A DNA stretch of 64,000 nucleotides from Glycomyces sp. YM15 (GTDB lineage Bacteria > Actinomycetota > Actinomycetes > Mycobacteriales > Micromonosporaceae). The stretch is taken from NCBI RefSeq assembly GCF_016918015.1, contig NZ_JAERMK010000001.1:232225-296224 (forward strand). The letters run 5' to 3'. The notes under the pieces are model-generated. The model made no database searches. It had not been told where the DNA came from and saw nothing but the letters and a program-made list of their open reading frames with translations. Position numbers and translations under genes: made by a program. Positions 8,697 through 17,092 of the stretch are shown here, piece by piece; the first letter of the stretch is position 1, and every line of letters begins with the position of its first letter.

Positions 8697-9022
8697 GGGG
8701 TGTGCCCGTCCAGTTCCCTGCCGAGTTCGTCGAAGAGGGCCGCGACCTCCTGGTCGGCGGCCAAATGCTGGATCGCGGTGTCGTTCACGGCCTCCGCGAA
8801 GCCGAGGCCGAGGTCGTCGGCGGCGTTGAGGGCCGCTCCGGCGTCGTCGAGGAACAGGTCGAGGACGGGCGGGATGACCTGGGCGAAGACGATGCCGTAC
8901 GCGACCTCGTCACCGAGGCGCACGGTGTTCGCCGCGTCGGCCGCGGCCCTGACCCTCGCCATGGGACCGTTCGCGAGTCGCGCCGCATGCTCGCGCAGCG
9001 CCTGCGGGTCGACCTGGACCAT
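8693..9022 (-). CDS. EspC-like (ESX secretion-associated) small protein
   Basis: A 109-residue, acidic, all-helical protein beginning MVQVDPQALREHAARL, the usual opening of the ESX-1 EspC/type VII secretion target family (about 100 residues, WxG-like helical hairpin). The body contains the hairpin turn near 60-70 and ends DELGRELDGHTP. It overlaps the upstream YbaB-like gene by one base and the downstream gene by four, so it is translated coupled with both. Probably exported as a partner of the large protein encoded next. Confidence 0.78.
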   Translation of the reverse strand: MVQVDPQALREHAARLANGPMARVRAAADAANTVRLGDEVAYGIVFAQVIPPVLDLFLDDAGAALNAADDLGLGFAEAVNDTAIQHLAADQEVAALFDELGRELDGHTP

Positions 9023-9375
9023 CAGTCCTCCGCCTTCGGCGCGGTGAACGACTGGAGCAGGCCCATCGCCTCCGGGTCCCCTCCCAGCAGGTCGGACATG
9101 ATCTCCGCGGTCTTCCGACCGGACTCCTCGACGGCCCGCTTGTACGTGTCGAGCACGAGTTCGGCGAGTCCGGTGCCGGACATGTGCTTGGCCTCGTTGG
9201 AGAAGCGGAGCCCGGTGAGCGCGCCTCCCGCGTTCACGGTGACATGGACGGCGCCTTCGTCACCGGCGAGCGTCGTCTCCGATGCCGCCAGCGCCTGCTC
9301 GGCGCGGCTCGCCTGCTCCTGGATCACGGCAACGCGGTGCTCCAGGTCCTGCATGATCTCTTCGGGGGTGCGCAT
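9022..9375 (-). CDS. YbaB/EbfC-family nucleoid-associated-like protein
   Basis: A 117-residue protein: N-terminal amphipathic helix (residues 5-35, EEIMQDLEHRVAVIQEQASRAE), then a short beta-hairpin VHVTVNAGGALTGLRF and a C-terminal helix with SDLLGG, which is the YbaB/EbfC fold. GAAGGAAG lies 5-6 bases before ATG. In actinobacteria, stand-alone YbaB paralogs often head operons of EspC/WXG-type secreted proteins, as here. Promoter candidates lie in the AT-rich patch at about 9400-9450. Confidence 0.85.
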   Translation of the reverse strand: MRTPEEIMQDLEHRVAVIQEQASRAEQALAASETTLAGDEGAVHVTVNAGGALTGLRFSNEAKHMSGTGLAELVLDTYKRAVEESGRKTAEIMSDLLGGDPEAMGLLQSFTAPKAED

Positions 9376-9476
9376 CGTCTTCCTTCGCCGTCGCCGAGTC
9401 TGGTGGTGCGGTTGTCAAGCTAGCCAACGAGAGTGAACCAGCGGTGTCACGCTTTTGAACAAGGCGGGGCGCGGGT

Positions 9477-10475
9477 TCAGGCGGCGCGGCGCAGTTCGGC
9501 GAGCAGCTCGGGGCCGCTCCAGTCGCGGCGTCCGCCGGCCTCGGCGGCGTGCACGAGCGCGGTGAGGCGTTCATTGACGGGCGCGGCGGCGCCGTGCTCG
9601 GCCGCGAGGGCGACGATCTCGCCGTTCAGATAGTCCACTTCGGTCGGTCTTCCGGCCTCGAGGTCTTCCCAAGTGGAGGAACGGGCGAGCGGGTCCATGG
9701 CGAGCATCGTCGCGGCCGCGCGGGTGAACAGCGCATCGGGCAAGCCGAGCAGGGCCGGGAGCAGGCGCGGGTCGAGCCCGGCGGTCTTCGCCGGATGGAT
9801 GTCGCCGGCCCGGTAGGCGGCGAGCGCTTCCCGCTGGGCGAGCGCGAGGCAGCGGCGGTAGGCGCGCTGCGACAGCTCGGTCTTCAACGGGAGGCCGGAG
9901 AGCGCGTTGACGGCGTTGTTGAGGTTGAGCAGGAGCTTCGTGGCCTGAACGCCCTGGAGGTCGGCCTCGTCGGCGAGCGTGAGCCCGGCGCGGGCGAACG
10001 CGGGCCCGAAGGAGTCGAGTGCCGGATGGGATTGGACGCCGAGACCGCCCGCGGTGCCCTGGTGGAAGCGGGCTGGTCCGGAGTGGACCACGTTGAAGGC
10101 GACCGTTCCCGGCAGCACGGTCACCTGAGGCAGGCGCTCGCGCAGGACGTCCGCGTTGCGCAGCCCGTTCTGGAAGCTGATGACGACGGCGCCCGGTTCC
10201 AGTTGCGGTGCGAGGGCTTCTGCGGCCGCAGCCGTGGCCGCGGACTTGACGGTGACGAGCACGAGCTCCGCTCCGGCGGCGGCCGTCGGCGAGGTCGCGA
10301 AACGCGGCGCGTCCACGCGGCTCTCGCTACCGTGCAGGTCGGTCAGGGTGAGCCCGTGCGAGGCCGCCTCGCCGATGATCCGTTGCCGCCCCACGAACAC
10401 GACCTCGGCTCCGGCGGCCGCGAGCCTGCCTCCCACATAGCAGCCGATGCTCCCGGCGCCGAACACGCAGATCAT
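9477..10475 (-). CDS. panE: 2-dehydropantoate 2-reductase (ApbA/PanE family)
   Basis: A 332-residue NADPH-dependent ketopantoate reductase-like enzyme. N-terminal Rossmann motif GAGSIGCYVGGRLAAAG (residues 6-22), then the VTVKSAAT strand end, a FQNGL motif for substrate/NADP contact and the Lys-Asn pair in ATKLLLNLNNAVNAL of the C-terminal helical domain. Family length is about 300-340. The product would be pantoate for coenzyme A synthesis, but actinobacteria often carry several paralogs of unproven specificity. It stands alone, divergent from the nucleotidase gene. Confidence 0.88.
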   Translation of the reverse strand: MICVFGAGSIGCYVGGRLAAAGAEVVFVGRQRIIGEAASHGLTLTDLHGSESRVDAPRFATSPTAAAGAELVLVTVKSAATAAAAEALAPQLEPGAVVISFQNGLRNADVLRERLPQVTVLPGTVAFNVVHSGPARFHQGTAGGLGVQSHPALDSFGPAFARAGLTLADEADLQGVQATKLLLNLNNAVNALSGLPLKTELSQRAYRRCLALAQREALAAYRAGDIHPAKTAGLDPRLLPALLGLPDALFTRAAATMLAMDPLARSSTWEDLEAGRPTEVDYLNGEIVALAAEHGAAAPVNERLTALVHAAEAGGRRDWSGPELLAELRRAA

Positions 10476-10572
10476 CCCCGGATGCTACTGCGCCCGCCCA
10501 ACGCGCGCGGCGGACGAGAACGGCCACCGCGTTCAGGTGCCCTGCCCGCGACGCGGAGCGGGGCCGATCGGG

Positions 10573-10586
10573 CCGAAACGTTTCGG
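10573..10586. promoter_or_regulatory. LacI-family-type operator palindrome
   Basis: CCGAAACGTTTCGG is a perfect 14-bp palindrome with the GAAACGTTTC core typical of LacI-family sites. It lies 109 bases before the 5'-nucleotidase start and 98 bases before panE, which diverges. No LacI gene is in the window, so the regulator would act from elsewhere. Confidence 0.6.
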
Positions 10587-10694
10587 GATCGACATTCCGC
10601 GTTCAATATGGGGTCATGGGATGACCTCCCTGGCCAGGTGCAATACTCCTCACATATTGCTCGAATCCCTCGGCGCAGCAGACTGGAGTACCAC

Positions 10695-12491
10695 ATGAGC
10701 GTCAACCGCAGGACCCTTCTCGGAGCATCGGCCGCCGCGGGGGCGGCCGCTGCCGTCGCCGCCGCCTCACCCGCCGAGGCCAAGCAGCCCAAGCGCTACT
10801 CCTTCACCGTGATGGGCACGACCGACCTCCACGGCAACATCTTCAACTGGGACTACTTCAAGGACGCCGCCTACAGCGACGCCGCCGGGAACACCCGCGG
10901 CCTCGCCCGCGTCGCCACCCTCGTCAAGCAGATCCGCGACGAACGCGGCGCGAAGAACACCATCCTCATCGACGCCGGCGACACCATCCAAGGCACGCCC
11001 CTCGCCTACTACTACGCGCGCGTCGACCCGATCGCCGCCGAAGCCGGCCCCGTCCACCCCATGGCCCAGGCCATGAACGCCATGCACTACGACGCCGCGG
11101 CCCTCGGCAACCACGAGTTCAACTACGGCCTCGACACCCTCGCCAAATTCGACTCCCAATGCGAGTTCCCGCTGCTCGGCGCCAACGTCGTCGACACCGC
11201 CACCGGCGAACCCGCCTTCCCGCCCTACCACATCCAGCGCCTGCGCACCCCCTGCGGCAAAGACGTCAAGGTCGCCGTCCTCGGCCTCTGCACCCCGGGC
11301 GTGACCATCTGGGACAAGGCCTACGTCGACGGCGTCCTCGACTTCCCCAGCCTCGAGTCCACCGCCGCCCACTGGGTGCCCAAACTCAAGGCGCAGGGCG
11401 TCGACGTCGTCATCGTCTCCGCCCACTCCGGCACCTCGGGCACCTCCGCCTACGACACCTCCACCGGCCTCGGCATCGAGAACGCCTCAGCACTCGTCGC
11501 CCAGCAGGTCCCCGGCATCGACGCGATCCTCGTCGGCCACGCCCACATCGAAGTCCCCGAATCCCGCGTCACCGGCCCCGACGGCCGCGAAGTCGTGCTC
11601 TCCGAACCGCTCTGCTACGGCCAGCGCCTCACCCTCTTCGACTTCGACCTGGTCCTGGAACGCGGGAAGTGGAAGGTGGAGTCGGTCTCCGCCTCCGTCC
11701 TCAACTCCAACACCGCCGTCGAGGACGAGGAGATCGGCGCGATCCTCGCCGACGAGCACAACGAGGTCGTCACCTACGTCAACCAGGTCGTCGCCAAGGA
11801 GGCCGTGGTCCTCCTGACCACCGCCGAGGCCCGTTACAAGGACGAACCGATCATCGACCTCATCGCGAAGGTCCAGGTGGACACGGTCACGGCCGCGCTG
11901 GCGGGCACCGAGTACGCGGACCTGCCGGTGATCGCGCAGGCCTCGCCGTTCTCGCGGACGGCGGAGCTCCCGGCCGCGAACGTCAAGATCAAGGACCTCT
12001 CGGGCCTGTACATCTACGACAACACGCTCGTGGCGAAACTGATGACGGGCGCGGAGATCCGGGCGTACCTGGAGTACTCGGCGCAGTATTTCGTGCAGAC
12101 GCCGGCGGGCGCCGAGATCATCGTCGACCCGGCCGCGAAGACCGACAACATCACGGGCGCGGGCGGCCGCCCCGACTACAACTACGACTACGTCTCGGGC
12201 CTGACCTACGAGATCGACATCGCGCAGCCGGTCGGCTCGCGCATCGCGAACCTCCGGTTCCAGGGCGCGGCCCTGGCCGACGACCAGCGGTTCGTGCTGG
12301 CGGTCAACAACTACCGGGCCAACGGCGGCGGGAACTTCCCGCACGTGGCCGCGGCGACCGAGATCTGGAGCGAGTCGATCGAGATCCGCACCCGGATCAT
12401 CGAGTGGGTGACCGAGAAGAACCGCCTCGACCCGGCCGACTTCGCGTCGGTCGACTGGGTGCTGACCCGCGAGGGCACCCCGGTCTTCTAG
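10695..12491 (+). CDS. Tat-exported bifunctional metallophosphatase / 5'-nucleotidase
   Basis: A 598-residue protein with a Tat signal (NRRTLLGASAAAGAAAAV, cleavage near residue 30). The calcineurin-like phosphoesterase domain shows TDLHGN, DAGDTIQG, GNHEF, HSG and GHAH metal-binding motifs in order (about 38-320). A 5'-nucleotidase C-terminal domain follows (about 370-560) with the YDNTL and NNYRANGGGNF substrate loop. It would hydrolyse extracellular nucleotides or 2',3'-cyclic nucleotides to nucleosides and phosphate (family knowledge). No close gene partner; a hairpin follows the stop. Confidence 0.92.
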   Translation: MSVNRRTLLGASAAAGAAAAVAAASPAEAKQPKRYSFTVMGTTDLHGNIFNWDYFKDAAYSDAAGNTRGLARVATLVKQIRDERGAKNTILIDAGDTIQGTPLAYYYARVDPIAAEAGPVHPMAQAMNAMHYDAAALGNHEFNYGLDTLAKFDSQCEFPLLGANVVDTATGEPAFPPYHIQRLRTPCGKDVKVAVLGLCTPGVTIWDKAYVDGVLDFPSLESTAAHWVPKLKAQGVDVVIVSAHSGTSGTSAYDTSTGLGIENASALVAQQVPGIDAILVGHAHIEVPESRVTGPDGREVVLSEPLCYGQRLTLFDFDLVLERGKWKVESVSASVLNSNTAVEDEEIGAILADEHNEVVTYVNQVVAKEAVVLLTTAEARYKDEPIIDLIAKVQVDTVTAALAGTEYADLPVIAQASPFSRTAELPAANVKIKDLSGLYIYDNTLVAKLMTGAEIRAYLEYSAQYFVQTPAGAEIIVDPAAKTDNITGAGGRPDYNYDYVSGLTYEIDIAQPVGSRIANLRFQGAALADDQRFVLAVNNYRANGGGNFPHVAAATEIWSESIEIRTRIIEWVTEKNRLDPADFASVDWVLTREGTPVF

Positions 12492-12504
12492 GGACGCGAG
12501 CAGT

Positions 12505-12538
12505 GCGGCGCCGGGGCTCTTCGGAGCCGCGGCGCCGC
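12505..12538 (+). terminator. Hairpin with UUCG-type loop after the nucleotidase gene
   Basis: Outer arms GCGGCGCCG (12505-12513) and CGGCGCCGC (12530-12538), with an inner GGCTC-TTCG-GAGCC stem. Fourteen bases after the stop; a probable intrinsic terminator without a U-tract. Confidence 0.65.
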
Positions 12539-12657
12539 TGTCGTTCTCGGCCTGCGAAAAGGCCTGTCGGCGCCCGGGTGGGACGTGGCAGTATTGCGTT
12601 CACCAGGCGGCCTTGCCGTCCGGCTAGTAGCGACCATCCCCGATGTCAGGAGTGCAT

Positions 12658-13848
12658 ATGGACTTCCGCGAAGCGGCCGCAGCGATCGCACCCGAGCTGA
12701 TCGCTCTGCGGCGCAAGCTGCACCGGATCCCCGAGATCGGCCTGGACCTCCCTGAGACGCAGGCTGCCGTGCTCGCGGCGCTGGAGGGCCTGCCGCTGGA
12801 GATCACCCTCGGGCAGAGCTCGACGGCCGTCACCGCGGTGCTGCGCGGCGGGAAACCGGGGCCGGTGGTGCTGCTGCGCGGCGACATGGACGCGCTGCCG
12901 GTCACCGAGGAGACGGACGTGGACTTCAGGTCGGAGCATGTGGGCGCGATGCACGCGTGCGGCCACGACCTGCACACGGCGGGTCTCGTGGGCGCGGCGC
13001 GGCTGCTCGCGGCGCATCGGGCCGAGCTCGCCGGGGACGTGGTGTTCATGTTCCAGCCGGGCGAGGAGGGCCATGACGGCGCGGGCCACATGATCGCCGA
13101 GGGTGTCCTGGAGGCGGCCGGTCGCAAGGCCGACGCCGCCTATGGGCTGCACGTCATCTCGGACATGGTGCCGCGCGGGGTGTTCACGACGCGGCCGGGG
13201 CCGATGATGGCCGCCTCGTCGGGGCTGTTCGTGACCGTGGTCGGCAAGGGCGGGCACGGTTCGCGCCCGCACGCGACGCTCGACCCGATCCCGGTGGCGG
13301 CGGAGATCGTGACCGCACTGCAGACGCTGGTGACGCGCCGGTTCTCGACGTTCGAGCCGATCGTGATCACGGTGGGGACGTTCCATGCCGGGACGCGGCA
13401 CAACATCATCCCGGACAGGGCCGAGTTCGAGGCGACGGTGCGGACGTTCTCGGCCGAGGCGCTCGACCAGGTCGAGAAGGAGTCGGTGAAGCTCGCCGAG
13501 GACATCGCGGCGGCGCACGGGCTGACGGCGGTGGTGCGGTTCGACCGGGAGTACCCGGCGACGGTGAACGACGCGGATGAGGCGGCGTTCGTGGAGGCCA
13601 CGGTGAAGGATCTGTTCGGGGCGGAGCGGTACATGGAGATGCCGAACCCGGTGATGGGTTCGGAGGACTTCTCGCGGGTGCTCGAGAACGTGCCGGGCAG
13701 CTACATGTTCTACGGGGCGACCGTTCAGGACGACCCGAACGAGGCGGCGTCGAACCACTCCCCGCGGGCGGCGTTCGACGACGGCGTCCTGGCGGACGGA
13801 TCGGCGCTGCTCGCCGAGCTGGCGGTCAGGCGCATGGCCCGCGGTTAG
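12658..13848 (+). CDS. M20-family amidohydrolase (hippurate hydrolase / N-acyl amino acid deacylase type)
   Basis: A 396-residue metallopeptidase-family amidohydrolase. Motifs in order: HRIPEIGLDLPET near 21-33, RGDMDALPV (about 77-85), HACGHDLHTAGL (about 99-110; metal-binding His/Cys), PGEEGHDGAG with the catalytic Glu pair, a dimerisation domain opened by GKGGHGSRPH, and a final MGSEDFS metal-site motif. It would release amino acids from N-acyl conjugates; substrate unproven. AGGAG five bases before ATG 12658 fixes the start over the in-frame ATG at 12643, which overlaps that site. Confidence 0.9.
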   Translation: MDFREAAAAIAPELIALRRKLHRIPEIGLDLPETQAAVLAALEGLPLEITLGQSSTAVTAVLRGGKPGPVVLLRGDMDALPVTEETDVDFRSEHVGAMHACGHDLHTAGLVGAARLLAAHRAELAGDVVFMFQPGEEGHDGAGHMIAEGVLEAAGRKADAAYGLHVISDMVPRGVFTTRPGPMMAASSGLFVTVVGKGGHGSRPHATLDPIPVAAEIVTALQTLVTRRFSTFEPIVITVGTFHAGTRHNIIPDRAEFEATVRTFSAEALDQVEKESVKLAEDIAAAHGLTAVVRFDREYPATVNDADEAAFVEATVKDLFGAERYMEMPNPVMGSEDFSRVLENVPGSYMFYGATVQDDPNEAASNHSPRAAFDDGVLADGSALLAELAVRRMARG

Positions 13849-13868
13849 CAACGCGCGCAATAGGAAGA

Positions 13869-13893
13869 GGGCGGCCCGCGAAGCGGGCCGCCC
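13869..13893 (+). terminator. Strong hairpin after the amidohydrolase gene
   Basis: Perfect 11-bp stem GGGCGGCCCGC (13869-13879) / GCGGGCCGCCC (13883-13893) with a 3-base loop, 20 bases after the stop. Confidence 0.8.
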
Positions 13894-14030
13894 ATGCGAT
13901 CCCGCTCGATCGGGTGAATCTGCGTCCTCGGGCGGTGATTTCGCCGGTTTTCTGTCGGACTCGGCTGCCACGCTCGGCCCTACAGTCACTGCCCCTCTGG
14001 GTGGGTGGGGGCTCGGGATGGCAGACGGCC

Positions 14031-14882
14031 TTAAGCCTGCAGACCCACCAGCTGCCCGATCTCCAGTGCCGCCCAGACCGTGCCGTCCGGCGCGATCGCG
14101 ATGCCGTGCGGTTCGCTGTTCGCCACTGGCAGATCGTGGCCGGTGACCTTCCCGTCGGCGGTCACGTGCCCGATCCGGTTGCCGCCCCATTCGGTGAACC
14201 AGCAGCCGCCTTCGGCGTCCGCGACCACCGCGTGCGGCTTCGCGCCCTCGCTCAGCGCCGCCGCCGTGATCGTGCCGTCCTTGTCGATCCGCCCGACCCG
14301 GTCGCCCATGATGTCGGCGAACCACACCGCGTCCGCGCCCGCCGCGATGCCGACCGGCGCGACGCCTTGCAGCTCGAGCGGGATCACGGTCACCGCGCCT
14401 TCGGTGTCGACCCTGCCGACCGAGGCCGCGGCGTTCAGTGTGAACCAGAGGTCGCCTCCCGGCGCGGCCGCGATGGCCGAGGGAAATCCGCCTCGGTGCG
14501 GAATCGCGAACCGGCGCAGTTCCCCGTCCGGTCCGATCCGGCCGATGTGGTCGGTGGCGGTCTCGGTGAACCACACCGCGCCCGAACGGTCGACCGCGAT
14601 GCCGTACGGCCCTGAGCCTTCGGCCAGCTGCACCTCGCTGAGTTCGCCGTCGGCGCCGAGGCGTCCGATCCGGTCGGCCTTGTACTCGGTGAACCAGGCC
14701 GACCCGTCGGGCGCGACGGCGACGACCGTCGGCTGCGACCCGTCCTCGAGCTCCCGGTATTCGGGCTCGCGGCCCTCGGTGACGCGCCCGACCCGGGCGG
14801 CCTCGGCCGCGGTGAACCAGGTAGTCCCGTCCGCGGCGAACGCGATCCCATAGGCGCCCTTGGCGACTGCCACAGTTCTCAT
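14031..14882 (-). CDS. Vgb-like lyase (virginiamycin B lyase family, seven-bladed propeller)
   Basis: A 283-residue protein of about seven repeats of roughly 42 residues, each with a WFTE/WFAD blade strand and a DRIGR-type end. It closely resembles streptogramin B lyase Vgb (about 295 residues), which linearises type B streptogramins using Mg2+. The residues matching Vgb's key positions are present: His in KPHAV, and the Glu-x-His pair in NSEPHGIAI near the C-terminus. GGGAGGAG lies before ATG 14882; a longer reading from 14930 has no ribosome site. True antibiotic activity is uncertain, because many soil actinobacterial homologs may serve other roles. Confidence 0.82.
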   Translation of the reverse strand: MRTVAVAKGAYGIAFAADGTTWFTAAEAARVGRVTEGREPEYRELEDGSQPTVVAVAPDGSAWFTEYKADRIGRLGADGELSEVQLAEGSGPYGIAVDRSGAVWFTETATDHIGRIGPDGELRRFAIPHRGGFPSAIAAAPGGDLWFTLNAAASVGRVDTEGAVTVIPLELQGVAPVGIAAGADAVWFADIMGDRVGRIDKDGTITAAALSEGAKPHAVVADAEGGCWFTEWGGNRIGHVTADGKVTGHDLPVANSEPHGIAIAPDGTVWAALEIGQLVGLQA

Positions 14883-14909
14883 CAGCCGGTCTCCTCCCGC
14901 CACACTACT

Positions 14910-14924
14910 CCGTACATCGTACGG
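14910..14924. promoter_or_regulatory. Palindromic operator candidate upstream of the Vgb-like gene
   Basis: CCGTAC-ATC-GTACGG is a perfect inverted repeat of 6-bp arms with 3-base centre, 28 bases upstream of the Vgb-like start, a position suited to repression. Confidence 0.5.
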
Positions 14925-15006
14925 TAACACCGGGTCTGGAAGAGCGGTCGACGGGACCCCCTTGCGTCCCGCCGACCGCCGCGGAGGCCGGTTCCCTCGA
15001 GCCGCG

Positions 15007-16398
15007 CTAGGCGGCGCCGGCCAGGGCGAAGATCAGCGCCGCGCCCGCGAAGCCCACGAGACCGATGGTGGTCTCCATGACCGTCCAGGTCTTGAACGTG
15101 GTCTTGACGTCCATCTGCAGGAAGCGGCCCACGAGCCAGAACCCGGAGTCGTTGACGTGGCTGAGCATGACCGAACCGGCCGACATCGCGATCACGATCG
15201 CCGCCAGCTCGACCGAGTTGAAGCCGTCCCCGGCCACGATCGGCTGCACCAGGCCCGCCGCCGTGGTCAACGCGACCGTCGCCGAACCCTGCGCGACGCG
15301 CAGCGCGGTCGCGATGAGGAACGCGGCCACCACGACCGGCAGCCCGATGTCGGAAAGCGCGCCCGAAAGCGCGTCGCCGATGCCGCTGGCGCGCAGCACG
15401 CCGCCGAACATGCCGCCCGCGCCGGTGATCAGGATGATCGCGCAGACCGGGGCGAGCGCATTGTTGAGCAGGTCCTCGACCCAGGCGCGGGACTTCCCGC
15501 GCCGCGCGCCGAGCACGTAGCTCGCGACGAACACGGTGATCAGCAGCGCGATCGGAGTCGCGCCGATCGCGCGGGCCACGTTGAACCACCCGGCCTCGGA
15601 GTCGAGCCAGCCGACCGAGCCGGCGGTGTTGAGACCGGTGTCGAGGAAGATCAGCACCAGCGGCAGGAGCAGCAGCAGGATGACGGCGCGGGCCTTCGGC
15701 GGGTTCTGAGGCTCCTCGACCTGCGGGCCGCCGGAGAGGACGTCCGGGACGGGCAGCTCGATGCGCCTGCCGATCCACAGGCCGTACAAGTAGCTGGTGA
15801 GGTACCAGGTGGGGATCGCGACCAGGAGGCCGAGCGCCACGACGAGGCCGATGTCGGCGCCGAGCAGCGTGCTCGCCGCGACCGGGCCGGGGTGCGGGGG
15901 CACGTAGATGTGCATCACCGAGAACGCGCCCGCGGCGGGCAGGGCGTACGTGAGGACGCCGCCGCCGAGACGGCGCGCCACCGCGAAGATGATGGGCAGC
16001 ATGACGACGAGCCCGGCGTCGAAGAAGATCGGGAACCCGAAGATCAGCGAGGCCACGCCCAGCGCGAGCGGGGCGCGCCGCTCACCGAACTTGTCGATGA
16101 GCATGTCGGTGAGCACCTTCGCGCCGCCCGAGACCTCGACGAGGCGCCCGAGCATCGCGCCGAGGCCCACCAGCAGGGCCACGCTCGCGAGGGTCGCCCC
16201 GAACCCGGTGGTGAGCGTCTGGATGACGTACTGGGCCGGGATGCCCGTCGCGAACGCCGTGAGCACCGAGACGGTGACCAGCGCCAGGAACGCGTGGACG
16301 CGCAGCCAGATGATGAGGACCAGCAGGAGCGCGACGGCTCCGGCGGCGATCCCCAGGAGCGGTCCCGCTCCCAGGGTCTGAGTCCATTCCATTTCCAT
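15007..16398 (-). CDS. gntP: Gluconate:H+ symporter, GntP family
   Basis: A 463-residue transporter with about 12-14 hydrophobic segments and the family hallmarks GFPIFFDAGLVVMLP and PPHPGPVAASTLLGADIG in the first half, and LSHVNDSGFWLVGRF near residue 410. It imports gluconate or a related sugar acid through the cytoplasmic membrane. AAAGGAGC lies eight bases before ATG 16398; a second ATG two codons later is possible. It follows gntK by 48 bases on the same strand, so the two are probably co-transcribed. A DNA palindrome and a divergent GntR gene precede them. Confidence 0.93.
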   Translation of the reverse strand: MEMEWTQTLGAGPLLGIAAGAVALLLVLIIWLRVHAFLALVTVSVLTAFATGIPAQYVIQTLTTGFGATLASVALLVGLGAMLGRLVEVSGGAKVLTDMLIDKFGERRAPLALGVASLIFGFPIFFDAGLVVMLPIIFAVARRLGGGVLTYALPAAGAFSVMHIYVPPHPGPVAASTLLGADIGLVVALGLLVAIPTWYLTSYLYGLWIGRRIELPVPDVLSGGPQVEEPQNPPKARAVILLLLLPLVLIFLDTGLNTAGSVGWLDSEAGWFNVARAIGATPIALLITVFVASYVLGARRGKSRAWVEDLLNNALAPVCAIILITGAGGMFGGVLRASGIGDALSGALSDIGLPVVVAAFLIATALRVAQGSATVALTTAAGLVQPIVAGDGFNSVELAAIVIAMSAGSVMLSHVNDSGFWLVGRFLQMDVKTTFKTWTVMETTIGLVGFAGAALIFALAGAA

Positions 16399-16446
16399 GG
16401 TTGAAAGCTCCTTTGCTTACAAACGGGGGGTCGACAGCGCTGGGCG

Positions 16447-16950
16447 CTAGGGTTCGATCCCGGCGCAGACGCGGTCGGCGATCTGCTCGGGAGCGGCGGC
16501 GACGTCGACGGTGATCCCGTCCTCGTCGTCGCCGAGCGGTTCGAGGTCGGCGAACTGGGAGTCGAGCAGGCTGGGCGGCATGAAGTGCCCGCTGCGGGAG
16601 GCCAGACGCTCACCGATGACCTCGCGGGTGCCGCTGAGGTGGACGAAGCGGACGCGGGCGGTCGCGCCGCGGAGGAGGTCCCGGTAGGAGCGCTTGAGCG
16701 CGGAGCAGGTGACGACGGTCCCCTGTCCTGCCGCGTCGTAATCGCTGATCCAGTCCCGGAGCGCCACGAGCCACGGCTCGCGGTCGGCGTCGGTGAGCGG
16801 GATCCCGGCGCTCATCTTGGCGATGTTCGCCTCCGGGTGGAACTCGTCGGCCTCGGCCATGGGCCGGCCGAGCCGATCGGCGAGCAGCCGCGCGACGGTG
16901 CTCTTGCCCGAGCCCGCGACCCCCATGACCACCAGGCAGGTCGTCGCCAT
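16447..16950 (-). CDS. gntK: Gluconokinase
   Basis: A 167-residue thermoresistant-type gluconokinase (family about 160-180). Walker A GVAGSGKS (residues 10-17), acidic motif ADEFHP near 34-39 (substrate/Mg2+), PLTDADREPWL, a CSALKRSYRDLLR lid and LxSRxGHFMPxSLLDSQ, all standard. It phosphorylates gluconate to 6-phosphogluconate for the pentose phosphate or Entner-Doudoroff routes. First gene of the gntK-gntP operon. Confidence 0.95.
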   Translation of the reverse strand: MATTCLVVMGVAGSGKSTVARLLADRLGRPMAEADEFHPEANIAKMSAGIPLTDADREPWLVALRDWISDYDAAGQGTVVTCSALKRSYRDLLRGATARVRFVHLSGTREVIGERLASRSGHFMPPSLLDSQFADLEPLGDDEDGITVDVAAAPEQIADRVCAGIEP

Positions 16951-17001
16951 GGACCCCTCCTCATCGAAAGGTAGTACTTAATCAACGGAAAGGTAACACC
17001 A

Positions 17002-17019
17002 TTTGCACCCTGATGCAAA
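17002..17019. promoter_or_regulatory. Operator candidate in the gntK/gntR divergent region
   Basis: TTTGCA-CCCTGA-TGCAAA is a perfect inverted repeat (6-bp arms, 6-base centre), 51 bases from the gntK start and 73 bases from the GntR start. Likely the binding site of the adjacent GntR protein, with gluconate or its phosphate as ligand (inference). Confidence 0.55.
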
Positions 17020-17092
17020 CTCGGCCCGTATAGGATTCCGACATGGGCGACAGGCAAAGGGACACACGGCACCACCGGCACGGGGCGAGCGC

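Noticed and set aside
16951-17092. Upstream TTG start for GntR at 17003
   Set aside because: It falls within the operator palindrome and its extra residues lack homology to the family.
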